A stretch of DNA of 64,000 bases from Hemileia vastatrix. Taxonomy: Eukaryota > Basidiomycota > Pucciniomycetes > Pucciniales > Zaghouaniaceae. Below, one piece after another: positions 61,361 through 64,000 of this stretch. A program made the position numbers and the translations under genes. Each line of letters opens with the position of its first letter. Positions within the stretch are counted from its first letter, which is position 1. The stretch is from contig JASXTE010000002.1 in assembly GCA_030280995.1 (NCBI GenBank), forward strand, positions 38,995,183 to 39,059,182, in the 5' to 3' direction. Under the pieces are notes generated by a model, which saw only the letters and a list, made by a program, of their open reading frames with translations, was not told where the DNA came from and did no database searches.

Positions 61361-62056
61361 GTGCAACAGCGGCAGAATGTTTACCAACCTTTTCCAGAGG
61401 TTTCCGTTGGTAAGTGGAGGGTTTCTCCAAAGGGGTCCTAGGAATAAATCTTCTGGCATCATACTTGTTGTTTAGGAGGATCTCATTGCAAGTATTAATA
61501 AAAGAAGAGGTTTCTATGTAGAACTCAGTCCTAGCCACTATTAACTCTCTCAGAGACATTGGTAATTTATAAAGGATCCTGTCCTTCCATAACTCAAACT
61601 CCATATTTGGGTCCATTGCCCTTAAGATTTTTACAAGTTTTATTAAGAACTCAATAGGTTTATCAGTGGAAGAGCTATATCTAGTTTCCTCATACTGCCT
61701 TTGTTGAGCCATTCTGAACTTGGAGCCACCAAATTGTGCTTTAATCAATTTTTTCCAATCTTCCCATGAGTAGTCATTTCTGTCCAGGAGAACAGATTCA
61801 TACCACATTAGTGAAACATTGGTAAACAAAGAAATTAACTTTGACACAATTTCCTCCTCTGGGAGTTTGTAAGAATTTTTTAAGTTATCAATTCTGCAAA
61901 TATATTGCTGCCAATCAGAAGAAGAATCACCATCAAATGTTGGGTACTGGTCAAGTTTTGGCCAATTCTTTTGATTTGAAGGAGTCTCCTTAGTACCAGT
62001 GTGTTTCTAAGTAAGGAGCAGCTGTAAATTCTCTAATTGTGCAGTAATCTCATTGT
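61272..62056 (-). pseudogene. Chromovirus E gag capsid part
   Basis: The frame reads from about 62056, with a TAG near 62010, and is then open to 61272. It carries a retrotransposon gag pattern (LPEEEIVSKLISL, DYSWEDWKKLIKAQFG, YKLPMSLRELI). The ATG-less 61847 start is arbitrary; homology begins earlier. It overlaps pol by about 190 nt in another phase. A run of seven A at about 61355 is the likely shift point, because the knuckle sequence continues in the pol frame. Confidence 0.75.
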
Positions 62057-62920
62057 TTAATCCCACTGTTGAGATCCTGGTGCATCATCAATTTTTGATG
62101 GAAACTCAGGGGTATCAGCATGTATTTCTGGAACTAATTTTCTTTTAGATGAACTAGCCACAGGTAACTTTTGAGAATCCTGTACTATATGTTCCTTTAA
62201 AGAAATCTCAGAATATTTTTGATCATTAAACAATGGGTTCAATTTCTCCTCAATGGTTGTTAGTCTGGTTTTCACTCTTGGAAGACTAGATAAACTCTCA
62301 TTGATTGTTGCAAAAGATAACTGATTCTTATTTTGAAAAGATGAAAAATGTTCATTCAATCTTTTCAGATTCATCTTATCTATCTCCACCTCCTGGAAAA
62401 AGGCAGATACAGTATCTTTTAGTTTAGACAAATCATTTTTTATATTTTGCCATAAAGCAACTTTCTTTTCATGGGTTGCCTTGTAATAAAACAATTCATC
62501 AAAAACTCTTTGTGATTCACTCCTTAATGCTTGATAACCCTGTTCACTTAAAAAACTATTATATTTCTGATTCAGTTGCATTTTGTTCATTATATGATTT
62601 TGTTTAGCAATAATATCCCTCAAATATTCATCATTAATGTTAGCTACATCTGGAGTGTTTTTCAATAAGAAAACAGAGTAACTTTCCAGCATCTCATAAA
62701 ACTCAGGTTCAAGTGTTTCATAAATAATAGCCATATCAGGATTTATCATTGAAGTAGAAATTAGAACTAAAGGATTAGATACATTTGAAATTTGAGCAAT
62801 TTGTCTACTGTTCTCAGCCTCTACAGGTCTCTCAGTCTCATCTCCTCTTCCAGAATTACCTGAGGGAACTGAATTAGTTACAAGAAATGGTACTTGTGAA
62901 TCAATAGAGGGGCTTACCAA
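62057..62920 (-). pseudogene. Chromovirus E gag N-terminal helical part
   Basis: An open frame of about 287 codons without an ATG at its start (it begins TTG in a 20-nt overlap with the next upstream ORF). Mostly charged and helical (KNDLSKLKDTVSAFFQEVE), with no catalytic motif. It ends at a TAA just before the capsid frame, which needs a -1 shift. It is probably the middle of a gag now split across phases. Confidence 0.6.
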
Positions 62921-63527
62921 GGTTTGCTGGGAAGATCATATTGTTTTTTCTTCTTCTTCCTCCTTGATAGGGGTGAGGAGTTGTGGGGTTGACTTGCCTG
63001 TGTCTTGATGGACCTGCTTGGGGCAATTGAGTCTGTTGATTTTGAGACAGGTAATCCCACTGAGTGTTCAGCCAATCCCACTTCCACTTGGATAATTCCA
63101 CTTTTTCTGGCTGCTGGGGAGCCATTTGATGAAGATCCATGGGGGGAGGAGGTCTCCTCTTCTCTTGAAGAAAAGCATCTATCTTTCTTACCTTTTCCTC
63201 TAGAGCATCTACTCTTGACCTCAATCTCAAGTTTTCTGTCCTTAATTCTTTTATGAGTGTTGACAGGTTCTTTACTTGTTGAGGTAGTGGCATCTTTTTT
63301 ATTTTTAAGCCTTTTGGAAGTTCTTTGGGGGGTTTATTACATGTTTCTGTTCCTGATTTGTTTCTACCAAATTTTCCACTTCCTCCATTTCTACATCCTG
63401 ATTGGGGAAATGATTGATTAATTTGAGATAATTCACTAGTTAAATGAGAACTCACAGAAGTAGCCTCATCATAATCAATTAAATCCAATTCCTCTTCACG
63501 TGCAGCAGAGACACCTTGATCAGTCAT
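62901..63527 (-). CDS. First ORF of chromovirus E, coiled-coil protein
   Basis: A true ATG at 63527 begins 208 codons (MTDQGVSAAREEELDLIDY). Residues about 80-125 form a coiled coil (STLIKELRTENLRLRSRVDA). A basic C-terminus (GGRRRKN) could bind RNA. It ends at a TGA in LGKPLY, where the transcript reads CTTGGTAAGC, a splice-donor-like site. It may be the start of gag joined to 62057-62920 by a shift or splice; I cannot tell which. Confidence 0.55.
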   Translation of the reverse strand: MTDQGVSAAREEELDLIDYDEATSVSSHLTSELSQINQSFPQSGCRNGGSGKFGRNKSGTETCNKPPKELPKGLKIKKMPLPQQVKNLSTLIKELRTENLRLRSRVDALEEKVRKIDAFLQEKRRPPPPMDLHQMAPQQPEKVELSKWKWDWLNTQWDYLSQNQQTQLPQAGPSRHRQVNPTTPHPYQGGRRRKNNMIFPANLGKPLY

Positions 63528-64000
63528 TTCTAAATTTTAATGAAATGAGAGAGGGAGACAATAAGATGAATTAGTTTGTATTTTTGCTTTTATTTAAAAG
63601 AAAAATAATAAAATAAAATTTTTCAGGATAAAATCAACTAAAATAATAATCAATTCATTAATTCAAAACAATTTAAAACCAGGATATAATAATCAACTGA
63701 AGAATTAAATTTTAATTTCTTATTAACAATTTTATGATAATTATTATCAGGATTTTAAATCAACTGAGAATTTAATCATTAACAGGACTTAATGTCTACT
63801 GAAATATTAAATATGAATTTTAAAAAATTTTATTGTCAGGACAATTTGTCAACTGGACAAATAAAATTTTAATTTATCAGGACAAAAATCAACTGAAAAT
63901 TGTAATGAATAATTTTTTTTAAATATAATTTATTACTTCTAGGACTAAGAACACAATTTCTCTATCTTTGTCAACTAGGAAAAATAAAATAAATAATAAT
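63528..64000 (-). other. Leader of chromovirus E with repeated motif
   Basis: Very AT-rich. A motif CAGGA, 4-11 bases, then TCAACTGA-like occurs at 63624, 63680, 63748, 63783, 63837 and 63878, with a looser copy near 63940. Spacing is 35-68 bp. The 5' LTR and primer site lie beyond the window. Confidence 0.6.

Noticed and set aside
1..64000. tRNA or rRNA genes
   Set aside because: None recognised by eye; the AT-rich sequence shows no convincing box A/box B pair with a cloverleaf. A covariance-model scan would decide.

Overview
The window looks like a transposon-swollen, AT-rich nuclear segment of a fungus, probably a basidiomycete and possibly a rust (Pucciniales). This is inference. It rests on short introns (63, 66 and 75 nt, one with a CTAAC branch site), chromodomain Ty3/gypsy retrotransposons, a PIF/Harbinger element paired with a Myb/SANT-like gene, and a Tc1/mariner relic. 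I see no intact host gene; almost every reading frame belongs to a mobile element or is decayed.

Left part (1-25 kb). A decayed gag-like frame (1-926) is followed by the 3' end of Ty3 element A (LTR 1974-2283, chromodomain to 2590, integrase 7217-8300). Element A is split by a 4.6-kb non-coding DNA transposon (element 1, 2594-7216) with CACCACGC termini, a palindrome inside each terminal repeat and a 3-bp target duplication. Next come two decayed minus-strand multi-exon genes (B, 9146-11310; A, 11940-19059). Gene A carries a second 4.6-kb element (14255-18855) in its first intron. At 19496-20910 lies an array of about fourteen 34-bp palindromes with unrelated spacers, followed by a decayed plus-strand SNF2/Rad5-like helicase (22155-24410) and a decayed ORF (24775-25296). 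Genes A and B and the helicase side diverge from the array. This decayed unit is the best candidate here for something undescribed.

Middle part (25-54.5 kb). A third CACCACGC element (25297-34782) holds a well-preserved PIF/Harbinger element (28056-32940). Its transposase has one nonsense codon and its Myb/SANT-like partner gene has three exons and an open frame. A truncated CACCACGC copy lies inside the Harbinger, so that family was active before and probably after the Harbinger insertion. Then follow a Tc1/mariner relic, a solo LTR (35932-36730), an internally deleted Harbinger copy (38838-44281) hit by another solo LTR (42181-43679), a fourth CACCACGC element truncated at the left (to 48652), Ty3 element C (48936-52700, same LTR family as A), and the right end of a Harbinger subfamily with a different terminal repeat.

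Right part (54.5-64 kb). A small ORF region is followed by the left end of the second Harbinger subfamily (55561), which is interrupted by Ty3 chromovirus E (3' LTR 56662-57462, minus strand). E runs out of the window. Its pol stays in one frame from protease to chromodomain apart from five stops, and its gag region is split over three frames.
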